14,453 nt of DNA, taken from the NCBI GenBank assembly GCA_947629125.1, contig CANRCO010000021.1:1-14453 (forward strand), written 5' to 3'. The notes under the pieces are model-generated. The model worked only from the letters and a program-made list of their open reading frames with translations, was not told the origin of the DNA and ran no database searches. The position numbers and the translations under genes are program-made. The number at the start of each line of letters is the position of its first letter. Position 1 is the stretch's first letter. Source of the stretch: an uncultured Bacilli bacterium (GTDB lineage: Bacteria > Bacillota_I > Bacilli_A > RF39 > UBA660). Of the stretch, positions 7,864 through 14,050 are shown piece after piece.

Positions 7864-7892
7864 CTATAATAAATCTATCATATTTATTATAG
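7864..7892 (-). promoter_or_regulatory. Inverted repeat over the -10 of the NPNTG gene
   Basis: CTATAATAAAT (7864-7874) and ATTTATTATAG (7882-7892) are perfect 11-bp inverted repeats with a 7-nt spacer. The leftward -10 TATAAT (7891-7886) lies within the right arm; the -35 is poor. This fits an operator overlapping the promoter, but A/T richness raises the chance of a fortuitous palindrome. There is no U-run, so it is not a terminator. Confidence 0.4.
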
Positions 7893-7944
7893 ATATTAAA
7901 TTTTTATATTAAGTATTTGACATATATTATGTAAAAGATAAATA

Positions 7945-9165
7945 TTAAATTGTTAAAGTAAATGGGTTATCCTCTGTTCCAATTCCTCCGGTAATTTTAA
8001 CGTCAGGTTTTAAATACAAAACTGGACGTACTAACCACGAATTCGCTACATAAAATCCTGAAATATCAGAACTATCATAAATTACTATTACGCGTTGATT
8101 ATTATCTGCAATAGGAGTCATTGTCCATTCAACAGCTACTCCAGGACCTTGGTACAACCAATCATTATCTCGACAACCCACATTTTTGCTATCATAAGCC
8201 CAATTTATCGTAGAAGATAAAATACACATTTCTAATGTCGAATTATATTCTTTTTCACTACCAGTAACAGTACCAAGTCCACCACTGGTTGCTAAACCAT
8301 AGTCACTGGCATACATCAATCCTATTTTTCCTATCCACTCAAATTTATTGCCCAAGTATACATTATTATTATTACGTTCAATTTTATAAATATCATTAAA
8401 TATTAAATTATTGTAAGCATTAGTTGAAGCATTATAATTATTTGGTCCACCTAAATTATATTTTACGGTATCTATCATTTTACGATATTTTTCTTTTATT
8501 CCTGTATTAGTAAAATCTATTTTTTCATATAATCTTCTACTATTAATAGCAGCAGAACTATTACCATAACCAAAACCAGTTAACGCTTCTGTCCAACGAT
8601 TGTATTCGTCTGATACAGTACTATTTAAATATGGGCCATTTAATAATTTTTGTAATCTTGTTTCTTCCCAATTATTATTACCTTCTGAAGATTTTTTACA
8701 ATATTCAGGTTCATCTTCACTACGTATTTCATCACAACGCCTATCCCAAGCTATTTGTCCTATACCTTCCGCTTTAATTAATTTTACTCTTGTATTTTTA
8801 TTACCTTCTGCATCTTCAATATTATTCATGAGTCCAATAATTCGCCAGTCTTCATCATTAAATTTAACATAATTATTTGGATTTTTTCCTATATATCTTA
8901 AGTTATCATCTTCTGTTTCATCATATCTTAAATCAGAATTTGTGCTTGATTTAGCTAATTCAGTTATTTTAGCCACTGCAGTTGGGTATACTTTTGTTTT
9001 GGCATTAACCATAGTTAATTCATTAGTTTCATTACTAAAGGTTGCATAACTATTAAATAGTTTTACTCCTACTATTGTTATGACTACTAAAACTATTCCA
9101 CATAAAAACATATTACGTTTACGATTATCTTTGATTCGATAATCAAACTTCTTTAGGCTACTCAT
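7945..9165 (-). CDS. Signal-anchored surface protein, paralogue 1
   Basis: 406 aa. A basic N-terminus (MSSLKKFDYRIKDNRKRN) and one hydrophobic segment (19-38) ending in LFNSYATFSNE form a signal anchor or signal peptide. The rest is probably outside the cell. It includes NLRYIGKNPNNYVKF and DWRIIGLMNN (89-115), a Trp/Asn-rich middle, IGLMYASDYGLATSGG (281-296) and a C-terminus SWLVRPVLYLKPDVKITGG ending GTEDNPFTL. This plan recalls the large DUF6273-like surface families of gut Firmicutes; I cannot confirm the assignment. Two Cys pairs (144/156 and 314/331) are shared with the paralogue and could form disulfides. The start follows AGGTGA with a 5-nt spacer. The gene has its own promoter and a G10-containing leader. 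No terminator is seen after it, so readthrough into the NPNTG gene is possible. Confidence 0.8.
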   Translation of the reverse strand: MSSLKKFDYRIKDNRKRNMFLCGIVLVVITIVGVKLFNSYATFSNETNELTMVNAKTKVYPTAVAKITELAKSSTNSDLRYDETEDDNLRYIGKNPNNYVKFNDEDWRIIGLMNNIEDAEGNKNTRVKLIKAEGIGQIAWDRRCDEIRSEDEPEYCKKSSEGNNNWEETRLQKLLNGPYLNSTVSDEYNRWTEALTGFGYGNSSAAINSRRLYEKIDFTNTGIKEKYRKMIDTVKYNLGGPNNYNASTNAYNNLIFNDIYKIERNNNNVYLGNKFEWIGKIGLMYASDYGLATSGGLGTVTGSEKEYNSTLEMCILSSTINWAYDSKNVGCRDNDWLYQGPGVAVEWTMTPIADNNQRVIVIYDSSDISGFYVANSWLVRPVLYLKPDVKITGGIGTEDNPFTLTI

Positions 9166-9187
9166 TTATTTCACCTACTAAGTCTTG

Positions 9188-9219
9188 GAGGTATTTTATA
9201 TGTTTATTAAAATACCCCC
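9188..9219 (-). promoter_or_regulatory. Leader hairpin including the G-tract, copy 1
   Basis: In the transcript, GGGGGTATTTT pairs with AAAATACCTCC as an 11-bp stem with one G-U pair and a 10-nt A/U loop. The 5' arm is built from the end of the G-tract, so tract length changes how the stem can register. There is no U-run behind it, so it is not a terminator. The surface gene ribosome site lies just downstream and is free. Confidence 0.55.
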
Positions 9220-9243
9220 CCCCCGATTTACATTATGATTCAT
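9196..9243 (-). CDS. Leader ORF of paralogue 1, through G10 tract
   Basis: An ATG at 9243-9241 stands 9 nt after AGAGG and 3 nt after AAGGA. As written it encodes MNHNVNRGGGILINI and stops at 9198-9196. The tract supplies the Gly codons. With one more G (or two fewer) the frame continues through YFNKHIKYLQDLVGEINE to a TAG at 9160-9158 that overlaps the surface gene start (ATGAGTAG). The corresponding leader exists before paralogue 2 with the same AUG-to-tract distance. Translation is inferred from the ribosome site and the conserved layout only. Confidence 0.5.
   Translation of the reverse strand: MNHNVNRGGGILINI
9215..9224 (-). repeat. G10 homopolymer in the leader of paralogue 1
   Basis: Ten consecutive G on the coding strand (C on the plus strand), in a region otherwise strongly A/T. 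It lies about 45 nt after the expected transcript start and 50 nt before the surface gene ATG. The equivalent tract in the other paralogue has nine. Confidence 0.95.
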
Positions 9244-9269
9244 AGTTCCTTACCTCTCTATCTTTTTTT

Positions 9270-9297
9270 ATTATACCAAAATTTAGCTTTTTAGCAA
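9270..9297 (-). promoter_or_regulatory. Promoter of paralogue 1
   Basis: Reading leftward: TTGCTA (9297-9292), 16-bp spacer, TATAAT (9275-9270) with the extended TG (TGg). Initiation is expected near 9263, giving a leader of about 98 nt. Confidence 0.7.
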
Positions 9298-9299
9298 AG

Positions 9300-9324
9300 A
9301 AAAAATTGATAAATTATCAATTTT
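9300..9324 (-). terminator. Terminator of paralogue 2
   Basis: On the leftward strand AAAATTGATA pairs with TATCAATTTT (10 bp, 3-nt loop), with two further T after the stem. It overlaps the last two bases of the stop codon and separates the two paralogues into different transcripts. Confidence 0.7.
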
Positions 9325-10630
9325 ATAAAGCAAGCTTATACGGATTTGATTTTGTTCCAGTTCCGCTCACTATTTTTACAAACGGTTTTAAATAAACAAC
9401 TGGTCTAATAAGATAAGCATCAAGCGCATCATAAAAGTCCATTGAACTATCATCACGAATAAACATTATACTACCTTCATAATCTACATATTGCGAAATA
9501 GTCCATTGAAGTGTTCCTTTTTTTTGAGATAACCAATTATTATCACGACAACCTACATTTTCTTTTTCTTTCCAATCATTAATAGGAACAGACATACAGG
9601 TTTCTAATTTTACAGTGTACATTTCTTCACTTTCAGTTTCAATACCATATCCTCCGCTGGTTGCAAAACCATAATCACTCGGATACATTAGACCTATTTT
9701 TCCTATCCATTCTGTTGGATTACCTGGATATACATTATCACTTCTTTCTATATCATAATATTCTTTTGCAGTTAAATTGGTATATACATTATTTAGCCCT
9801 CCTAAATTATATTTTACGATGTCAATCATATCACGATAATTTTGTTTAATTCCTGTTTTTGTAAAATCTATTTTTTCATAGTGTCTTACACTATTACCAA
9901 AATTATAACCAGCTAACATCTCTGTCCAGTGATTATATTCTGTAGATTTCTTACTATTAAGATATGCTTCATTTAATAATCTTTGTAATGTTGATTTTTC
10001 CCAGTTATTACTATAATTAGGCATTTTTAAACAATTATTTGTATCAATTTCATTTTTTACATTTAGACACGGTGAATCCCACGATATTTGACCTATTCCA
10101 TCAGCTCTTATTAATTTGATTCTCATATCTTTATTACCAGATTCATCTTCAACATTATTCATGACTCCGATAATGCGCCATAATATTGGGTCGCCTCTAG
10201 AATATATTTTAGCACAATCATTATAATATTCTGGGTCATTTTGACAATCTTCAGAATTTGTAAATTGCTTAATCATATAATTGCTACGACTAAAACCATA
10301 CCATATATCAGTATCATATATTCCATCACCAAAATCAACATAGTTATTAGGATTTTTACCAAGATATCTTAAATTATTATCAATAGTTTGATCATATCTT
10401 AATTCTGAATTAGTACTTGATTTTGCTAACTCTTTTAAATAATGAGTGGCAGGTATTACTACATTACCACTTGCTAAATCAATTGTAGTTGTTTCATTGC
10501 TAAAGGTTGCATAACTATTAAATAATTTTACTCCTACTATTGTAATTACTACTAAAACTATTCCACACAAAAAGATATTGCGTTTTCGATTATCTTTTAT
10601 TCGATAATCAAACTTTTTTAGGCTACTCAT
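9323..10630 (-). CDS. Signal-anchored surface protein, paralogue 2
   Basis: 435 aa. The first 47 residues match paralogue 1 except at position 19. After that the two diverge but keep the same order of blocks: NNLRYLGKNPNNYVDF (85-100), WRIIGVMNN (151-159), EKIDFTKTGIK (252-262), IGLMYPSDYGFATSGG (312-327), VGCRDNNWLS and a C-terminus RPVVYLKPFVKIVSG ending GTKSNPYKL. It has about 50 extra residues at 101-150, with an extra Cys pair (129/139); Cys188/200 and 345/361 match paralogue 1. The N-terminal anchor (19-38) places it at the cell surface. The start follows AGGTGA. It has its own promoter, a G9-containing leader and a terminator. Function unknown; the domain appears DUF6273-like, not confirmed. 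Confidence 0.8.
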   Translation of the reverse strand: MSSLKKFDYRIKDNRKRNIFLCGIVLVVITIVGVKLFNSYATFSNETTTIDLASGNVVIPATHYLKELAKSSTNSELRYDQTIDNNLRYLGKNPNNYVDFGDGIYDTDIWYGFSRSNYMIKQFTNSEDCQNDPEYYNDCAKIYSRGDPILWRIIGVMNNVEDESGNKDMRIKLIRADGIGQISWDSPCLNVKNEIDTNNCLKMPNYSNNWEKSTLQRLLNEAYLNSKKSTEYNHWTEMLAGYNFGNSVRHYEKIDFTKTGIKQNYRDMIDIVKYNLGGLNNVYTNLTAKEYYDIERSDNVYPGNPTEWIGKIGLMYPSDYGFATSGGYGIETESEEMYTVKLETCMSVPINDWKEKENVGCRDNNWLSQKKGTLQWTISQYVDYEGSIMFIRDDSSMDFYDALDAYLIRPVVYLKPFVKIVSGTGTKSNPYKLAL

Positions 10631-10654
10631 TTATTTCACCTATTAAGTTTTTTC

Positions 10655-10687
10655 GGAGGTATTCTATTTGTTTATTAAAATACCCCC
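10655..10687 (-). promoter_or_regulatory. Leader hairpin including the G-tract, copy 2
   Basis: GGGGGTATTTT pairs with AGAATACCTCC. Relative to copy 1 one A-U pair is replaced by a G-U pair, so pairing is kept. The loop differs (CAAAT against CATAT). A substitution that keeps the stem gives modest support for a real RNA structure. Confidence 0.5.
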
Positions 10688-10710
10688 CCCCGATTTGTAA
10701 TATTATTCAT
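10675..10710 (-). CDS. Leader ORF of paralogue 2, through G9 tract
   Basis: ATG at 10710-10708, 9 nt after AGAGG. As written it encodes MNNITNRGGVF and stops at 10677-10675. With one G fewer or two more, it would continue through YFNKQIEYLRKNLIGEINE to the TAG at 10625-10623, overlapping the surface gene start exactly as in copy 1. The AUG-to-tract distance is identical to copy 1 although the codons between differ. Confidence 0.45.
   Translation of the reverse strand: MNNITNRGGVF
10683..10691 (-). repeat. G9 homopolymer in the leader of paralogue 2
   Basis: Nine consecutive G on the coding strand, at the same place as the G10 before paralogue 1. The difference of one fits slippage at the tract. 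Confidence 0.95.
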
Positions 10711-10736
10711 AAATTCTAACCTCTCTATCTTTTTTT

Positions 10737-10765
10737 ATTATAATAAATTTGTTAATAAATTGCAA
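10737..10765 (-). promoter_or_regulatory. Promoter of paralogue 2
   Basis: Reading leftward: TTGCAA (10765-10760), 17-bp spacer, TATAAT (10742-10737). It lies immediately after the terminator of the foldase gene. The -10 and downstream sequence match the paralogue 1 promoter; the -35 region does not. Confidence 0.7.
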
Positions 10766-10770
10766 GACAT

Positions 10771-10795
10771 AAAAAAAGTTGCTTTTGTGCAACTT
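10771..10795 (-). terminator. Terminator of the foldase gene
   Basis: On the leftward strand AAGTTGC (10795-10789) pairs with GCAACTT (10782-10776) around ACAAAA, followed by five more T. It starts within the stop codon of the foldase gene. Confidence 0.9.
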
Positions 10796-11849
10796 ATTTA
10801 TTTTCTTTTATAAAATCTTTATATTCTTTTTCTAATTCAGTATCATAGAATTTAATTTTATTTTCTTTTCTTAATTCAATAAATGCTTTATTATATAAAT
10901 GTTCATCTTCACTATCTAATTTAGTTTTTAAAGCTTCAATAATATCATCACGAATATCATCTAATTTAGCTTTATCTTTTTGATCTTCTCTAAAGATAAT
11001 TGTATAACCATAACCAGTTTCTACTACTTTACTAGATACACTATTATTTTTCATTGATTTTAAACTTTTTAAATAATCTTCATCTATATCTTCTTTATTC
11101 CATGCCACATAATCTAAATCTTCATTAGTAATCTTATCTTTATATTCTTTAACTAAATCATCATAAGATGTACCATTTTTAGCTTTCTTTAAGATTTCAT
11201 TTGCTAATTTACTTTCATCCTTATTAGCGTCTTCATCATCTACTGTTTTAGCTACTGCAATATATTTAGTTTTAATATCACCAAAAACATTATCTTTATA
11301 ATGTTTTTCAATATCTTTATCACTTATTTTACCTTTTAAATATTCTTGATAATATAAATCATTTTTATATTGATCTTCAACATATTTTGTAAATTCTTCT
11401 TTATCTTTAAAGCCATTACTTTCTAAAAATTGTTTTTCTGTATAACCATAATAATTTTTATACATATTTAAGTAGTATTCTACTTGTGAATTAACTTCAT
11501 CTAATTGGTCTTTATTCAATGTATATTTTTTATCTAAAATCTTTTTATCAACTTCTTGTAAAAGTGTTGCTAAACCATTACTATCTTTTAATGACTTATA
11601 TAAATCATCACTAGTAATATTTTTACCTGCTACTTCTAGAATAATATCTGTTCCTGATGAAGTTTTTGCTATTCTTTCTGGGAAGAATAAATACATTATT
11701 CCTAATCCTAAAATTAATCCCACTAAAGCACAAATAATATTAATTGGAATATTGTTGTTTGCTTTCTTAGTTTGTTTTACTGGAGTAACTTTTTTTTCTG
11801 TTGATTTTTTTACTTCAGTATTTTTTTCATTTTCTTTTTTTGTTGCCAT
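10794..11849 (-). CDS. Membrane-anchored PrsA/SurA-like peptidyl-prolyl isomerase
   Basis: 351 aa. A lysine-rich cytoplasmic N-terminus (1-33), one membrane segment (about 34-57), then an extracellular part: a SurA/PrsA N-terminal-type helical region (about 68-185) and a parvulin-like domain (about 190-290). The isomerase part shows the family's layout: IKTKYIAVAK in place of the usual ARHILV, LANEILKKAKNGTSYDDLVKEY, and SSKVVETGYGYTIIF near 272-286. A charged helix ends the protein. There is no lipobox, so it is held by a signal anchor and not by a lipid as in Bacillus PrsA. The likely role is folding of secreted proteins outside the membrane; the adjacent surface proteins are possible clients. 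The start at 11849 follows AAGGAG by 5 nt; an in-frame ATG at 11885 lies at the promoter. Confidence 0.85.
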   Translation of the reverse strand: MATKKENEKNTEVKKSTEKKVTPVKQTKKANNNIPINIICALVGLILGLGIMYLFFPERIAKTSSGTDIILEVAGKNITSDDLYKSLKDSNGLATLLQEVDKKILDKKYTLNKDQLDEVNSQVEYYLNMYKNYYGYTEKQFLESNGFKDKEEFTKYVEDQYKNDLYYQEYLKGKISDKDIEKHYKDNVFGDIKTKYIAVAKTVDDEDANKDESKLANEILKKAKNGTSYDDLVKEYKDKITNEDLDYVAWNKEDIDEDYLKSLKSMKNNSVSSKVVETGYGYTIIFREDQKDKAKLDDIRDDIIEALKTKLDSEDEHLYNKAFIELRKENKIKFYDTELEKEYKDFIKENK

Positions 11850-11887
11850 AAACTCTCCTTTTTCTAATGATTCAATCATTAACATAT

Positions 11888-11893
11888 ATTATA
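11888..11893 (-). promoter_or_regulatory. -10 box of the foldase gene
   Basis: A perfect TATAAT reading leftward, 38 nt before the chosen ATG. The -35 at 16-18 bp is poor. A TTGACA at 11929-11924 is 30 bp away and could serve a second, weaker -10 (TTTATT) instead. Confidence 0.45.
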
Positions 11894-11962
11894 TGCCAAA
11901 AATAAAATAATTAAAAGTAATTATGTCAAAAATATGTAAAATTTTTTTAATTTTTTTATTGC

Positions 11963-11998
11963 AAAAAAAAAGATAGCAATTCTGATAAAACTACTATC
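11963..11998 (-). terminator. Strong terminator of the putative RNA
   Basis: On the leftward strand GATAGTAGTTT (11998 inward) pairs with GAATTGCTATC as an 11-bp stem with three G-U pairs and a 5-nt loop, followed by nine T (11971-11963). It does not follow an open reading frame; it closes the non-coding transcript proposed here. Confidence 0.85.
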
Positions 11999-12272
11999 CT
12001 CTAGTTTAAGAAAAATTGCAATTATCTAATCTCGCAAAAGATTAAATAACCTGAAACTAAATATTATCAGTACTTAGCCCAATCTCTCATCATTAAGAGT
12101 TTTCTTTCTCACTACAATTATATATCTTAGCGAAGATAAGATTTATTACTAAACTCTTTACTGAAATATAAGAAATAACCATTAATTTTATATCGAAACT
12201 ATCAAAAATTAATCCAATAGCCAAAAAATATAAAACAAACAATTACATAAAACTTATATTATTCTCTAAGAT
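11963..12272 (-). ncRNA. Unassigned RNA of about 310 nt
   Basis: This 495-nt gap between the foldase gene and the GGGtGRT gene has no convincing reading frame. It has a promoter at one end and a U9 terminator at the other. Three internal hairpins are visible on the leftward strand: ATCTTA/TAAGAT (12142-12124), CTAAGTA/TATTTAG around CTGATAA (12077-12057), and TTATTTAATC/GATTAGATAA (10 bp with one G-U, 12049-12022). GTTATCTT near the 5' end can pair with AGGATAGT, which is the 5' arm of the terminator, so an alternative fold is possible. I do not see the signatures of tmRNA, RNase P RNA, SRP RNA or a T-box. It may be a free RNA (6S-like is possible but unsupported) or an attenuating leader ahead of the foldase gene. 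Confidence 0.5.
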
Positions 12273-12278
12273 AACTAC

Positions 12279-12308
12279 AATATATCACAAGGGAATAAAA
12301 TTTGTCAA
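12279..12308 (-). promoter_or_regulatory. Promoter of the putative RNA
   Basis: A perfect TTGACA (12308-12303), 18-bp spacer and TATATT (12284-12279) with the extended TG (TGa). Among the strongest promoters in the window, yet it opens onto non-coding DNA. Confidence 0.65.
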
Positions 12309-12344
12309 TATAAAATGCAATATTTTTTTAATTTAGTGTCAAGT

Positions 12345-13343
12345 TTATTTTAAAGCTTCTTCAATTGCCACTGAAACCGCAACTGTTGCTCCGACCATTG
12401 GATTGTTACCCATACCAATAAGTCCCATCATTTCAACATGAGCTGATACACTAGAAGACCCTGCAAATTGAACATCACTATGCATTCTACCCATTGTATC
12501 AGTCATACCATAAGAGCTAGGTCCAGAACCCATATTATCTGGATGTAAAGTTCTTCCTGTTCCACCACCACTTGCTACAGAGAAATATTTTTTACCAATT
12601 TCTGAACATTCTTTTTTATAAGTACCTGCAACTGGATGTTGGAATCTAGTTGGATTAGTTGAATTGCCAGTAATTGAAACATCTACTTTTTCATGGTGCA
12701 TAATTGCTACACCCTCCCGAACATCATTTGCTCCATAACATTTAACTAACGCTCTTGGTCCATCAGAATATGGAGTTTCACTTTCAATTATGAGTTTATT
12801 ATTTTGAAAATCAAAATCAGTTTTAACATAAGTAAAACCATTAATACGCGAAATAATTAAAGCGGCGTCTTTTCCTAAGCCATTTAAAATAACTCTTAAT
12901 GGTTTTTTTCTTACTTTATTTGCTGATAAAGCTATACCAATAGCCCCTTCAGCAGCTGCAAATGATTCATGTCCGGCTAAAAAGGCAAAACATTCAGTTT
13001 CTTCACTTAATAACATACTAGCTAAATTACCATGTCCTAATCCAACTTTTCGAATATCTGCTACTGAACCAGGAATACAAAATGATTGTAATCCTTCACC
13101 AATAATTTTAGCTGCTTCGCTAGCTTTTTTAACACCTTTTTTAATTGCTAAAGCTGCTCCAACGGTATAAGCCCAACAAGCATTTTCAAAGCAAATTGGT
13201 TGAATAGATCTAACTATTTCAAAAACATCAATACCAGCTTTTTCACAAATTTCTTTAGCTTCTTCTAAAGATTTAATATCATTTTCTTGTAATTTTTTTT
13301 CAATTTGTTTTATTCTTCTTTCATAACTTTCAAACATTGCCAT
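12345..13343 (-). CDS. GGGtGRT-family protein
   Basis: 332 aa. Contains the name-giving motif GGGTGRT at 259-265, within VASGGGTGRTLHPDNMGSG. Other conserved-looking blocks are GHESFAAAEGAIGIALSANKVRKKP (about 124-148), TGNSTNPTRFQHPVAGTYKKEC (225-246) and a C-terminus of the form MMGLIGMGNNPMVGATVAV. No signal peptide, so cytoplasmic. The family is common in anaerobes and its reaction is not known; several Cys (51, 56, 89, 118, 202, 246) could matter. It lies 2 nt after the NifU-like gene, which is a typical neighbour, so the two probably act together, perhaps around an Fe-S cluster. The ribosome site AGGGA overlaps the end of the upstream gene. Confidence 0.85.
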   Translation of the reverse strand: MAMFESYERRIKQIEKKLQENDIKSLEEAKEICEKAGIDVFEIVRSIQPICFENACWAYTVGAALAIKKGVKKASEAAKIIGEGLQSFCIPGSVADIRKVGLGHGNLASMLLSEETECFAFLAGHESFAAAEGAIGIALSANKVRKKPLRVILNGLGKDAALIISRINGFTYVKTDFDFQNNKLIIESETPYSDGPRALVKCYGANDVREGVAIMHHEKVDVSITGNSTNPTRFQHPVAGTYKKECSEIGKKYFSVASGGGTGRTLHPDNMGSGPSSYGMTDTMGRMHSDVQFAGSSSVSAHVEMMGLIGMGNNPMVGATVAVSVAIEEALK

Positions 13344-13345
13344 AA

Positions 13346-14035
13346 TTATCCCTCTCTTGGATCAATAGATTTAACAGCTTCATCAAATCTACCATATTTA
13401 CCACTAGCTTTTTCAATTGCTTCTAATGGTTCAATCCCTTTCTTAATGTTATCCATCATTTTACCTAAATTAACGAATTTATAACCTATAATTTCATTAT
13501 TCTTATCTAAACCAACTTCTGTAATGTACCCTTCAGATAATTCTAAATAACGAGGTCCTTTTTCACGAGTACTATAACAAGTACCTACTTGCGAACGATG
13601 ACCTTTACCTAAATCTTCTAAACCAGCTCCAATTGGTAAGCCATTTTCACTAAATGCTGATTGACTACGGCCATAAACAATTTGTAAAAATAACTCACGC
13701 ATTGCTGTATTAATAGCATCACAAACTAAATCAGTATTTAAAGCTTCTAAAATAGTTTTACCAACTAATATTTCACTAGCCATTGCTGCTGAATGAGTCA
13801 TACCACTACAACCTAGCGTTTCAACTAAAGCTTCTTCAATAATACCGTTTTTAATATTTAAGGTTAATTTGCAAGCTCCTTGTTGAGGTGCACACCAACC
13901 TATACCATGAGTTAAACCGGAAATATCTTTGATCTCTTTTGATTTGACCCATTTACCTTCTTCTGGAATTGGTGCTGGCCCATGATTGGCAGCACAATTA
14001 ACTTTACACATATTTTCTACATCTTTTGTATACAT
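13346..14035 (-). CDS. NifU/IscU-like Fe-S cluster scaffold protein
   Basis: 229 aa. A NifU N-terminal-like fold is suggested by ITHGIGWCAPQQGACKLTLN-type strands (Cys48, Cys55) and the VETLGCSGMTHSAAMASEIL segment (Cys76), matching the glycine-cysteine loop of IscU proteins. A later GTCYSTREKGPRYLE (Cys153) and an N-terminal CX3C (Cys10, Cys14) are extra. It is longer than housekeeping IscU (about 130-150 aa), with a C-terminal extension ending SIDPREG. It probably binds or passes on an Fe-S cluster to the adjacent GGGtGRT protein rather than serving general assembly; that is inference from pairing. The ribosome site AGGA precedes ATG at 14035. Its start is 15 nt after the glyS stop, so it is in one operon. 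Confidence 0.8.
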   Translation of the reverse strand: MYTKDVENMCKVNCAANHGPAPIPEEGKWVKSKEIKDISGLTHGIGWCAPQQGACKLTLNIKNGIIEEALVETLGCSGMTHSAAMASEILVGKTILEALNTDLVCDAINTAMRELFLQIVYGRSQSAFSENGLPIGAGLEDLGKGHRSQVGTCYSTREKGPRYLELSEGYITEVGLDKNNEIIGYKFVNLGKMMDNIKKGIEPLEAIEKASGKYGRFDEAVKSIDPREG

Positions 14036-14050
14036 TTATTTTCCTACTTT

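Larger units (their letters stand above)
9026..9275 (-). repeat. Duplicated 5' module, copy 1
   Basis: From the -10 box through the leader to about codon 46 of paralogue 1, this stretch is closely similar to 10491-10742 before paralogue 2. It includes the G-tract, hairpin, ribosome site and first 47 residues, which differ at one position (Met19/Ile19). Similarity falls off sharply on both sides. Confidence 0.85.
10491..10742 (-). repeat. Duplicated 5' module, copy 2
   Basis: The second copy of the promoter, leader and signal-anchor module. Relative to copy 1 the tract is one G shorter. Between hairpin and ribosome site it carries a 3-nt insertion (CGAAAAAAC against CAAGAC), a frame-preserving difference for the leader ORF. 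Confidence 0.85.

Noticed and set aside
7917..7945. Rightward promoter starting with TTGACA at 7917
   Set aside because: The -10 region is poor and it would point into the 3' end of a leftward gene.
8600..8872. Rightward open frame of 90 codons
   Set aside because: Antisense to paralogue 1, whose counterpart in paralogue 2 is conserved in the leftward frame.
9215..9224. G/C tracts as a sequencing artefact
   Set aside because: Two separate copies carry the tract at the same place with different flanking sequence; exact lengths, however, may be uncertain.
9661..9849. Rightward open frame of 62 codons
   Set aside because: Antisense to paralogue 2 within a block conserved between the two paralogues.
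11963..12272. tmRNA, RNase P RNA, SRP RNA or T-box leader
   Set aside because: No tRNA-like CCA end, no conserved RNase P or SRP core, and no T-box sequence could be found in the stretch.
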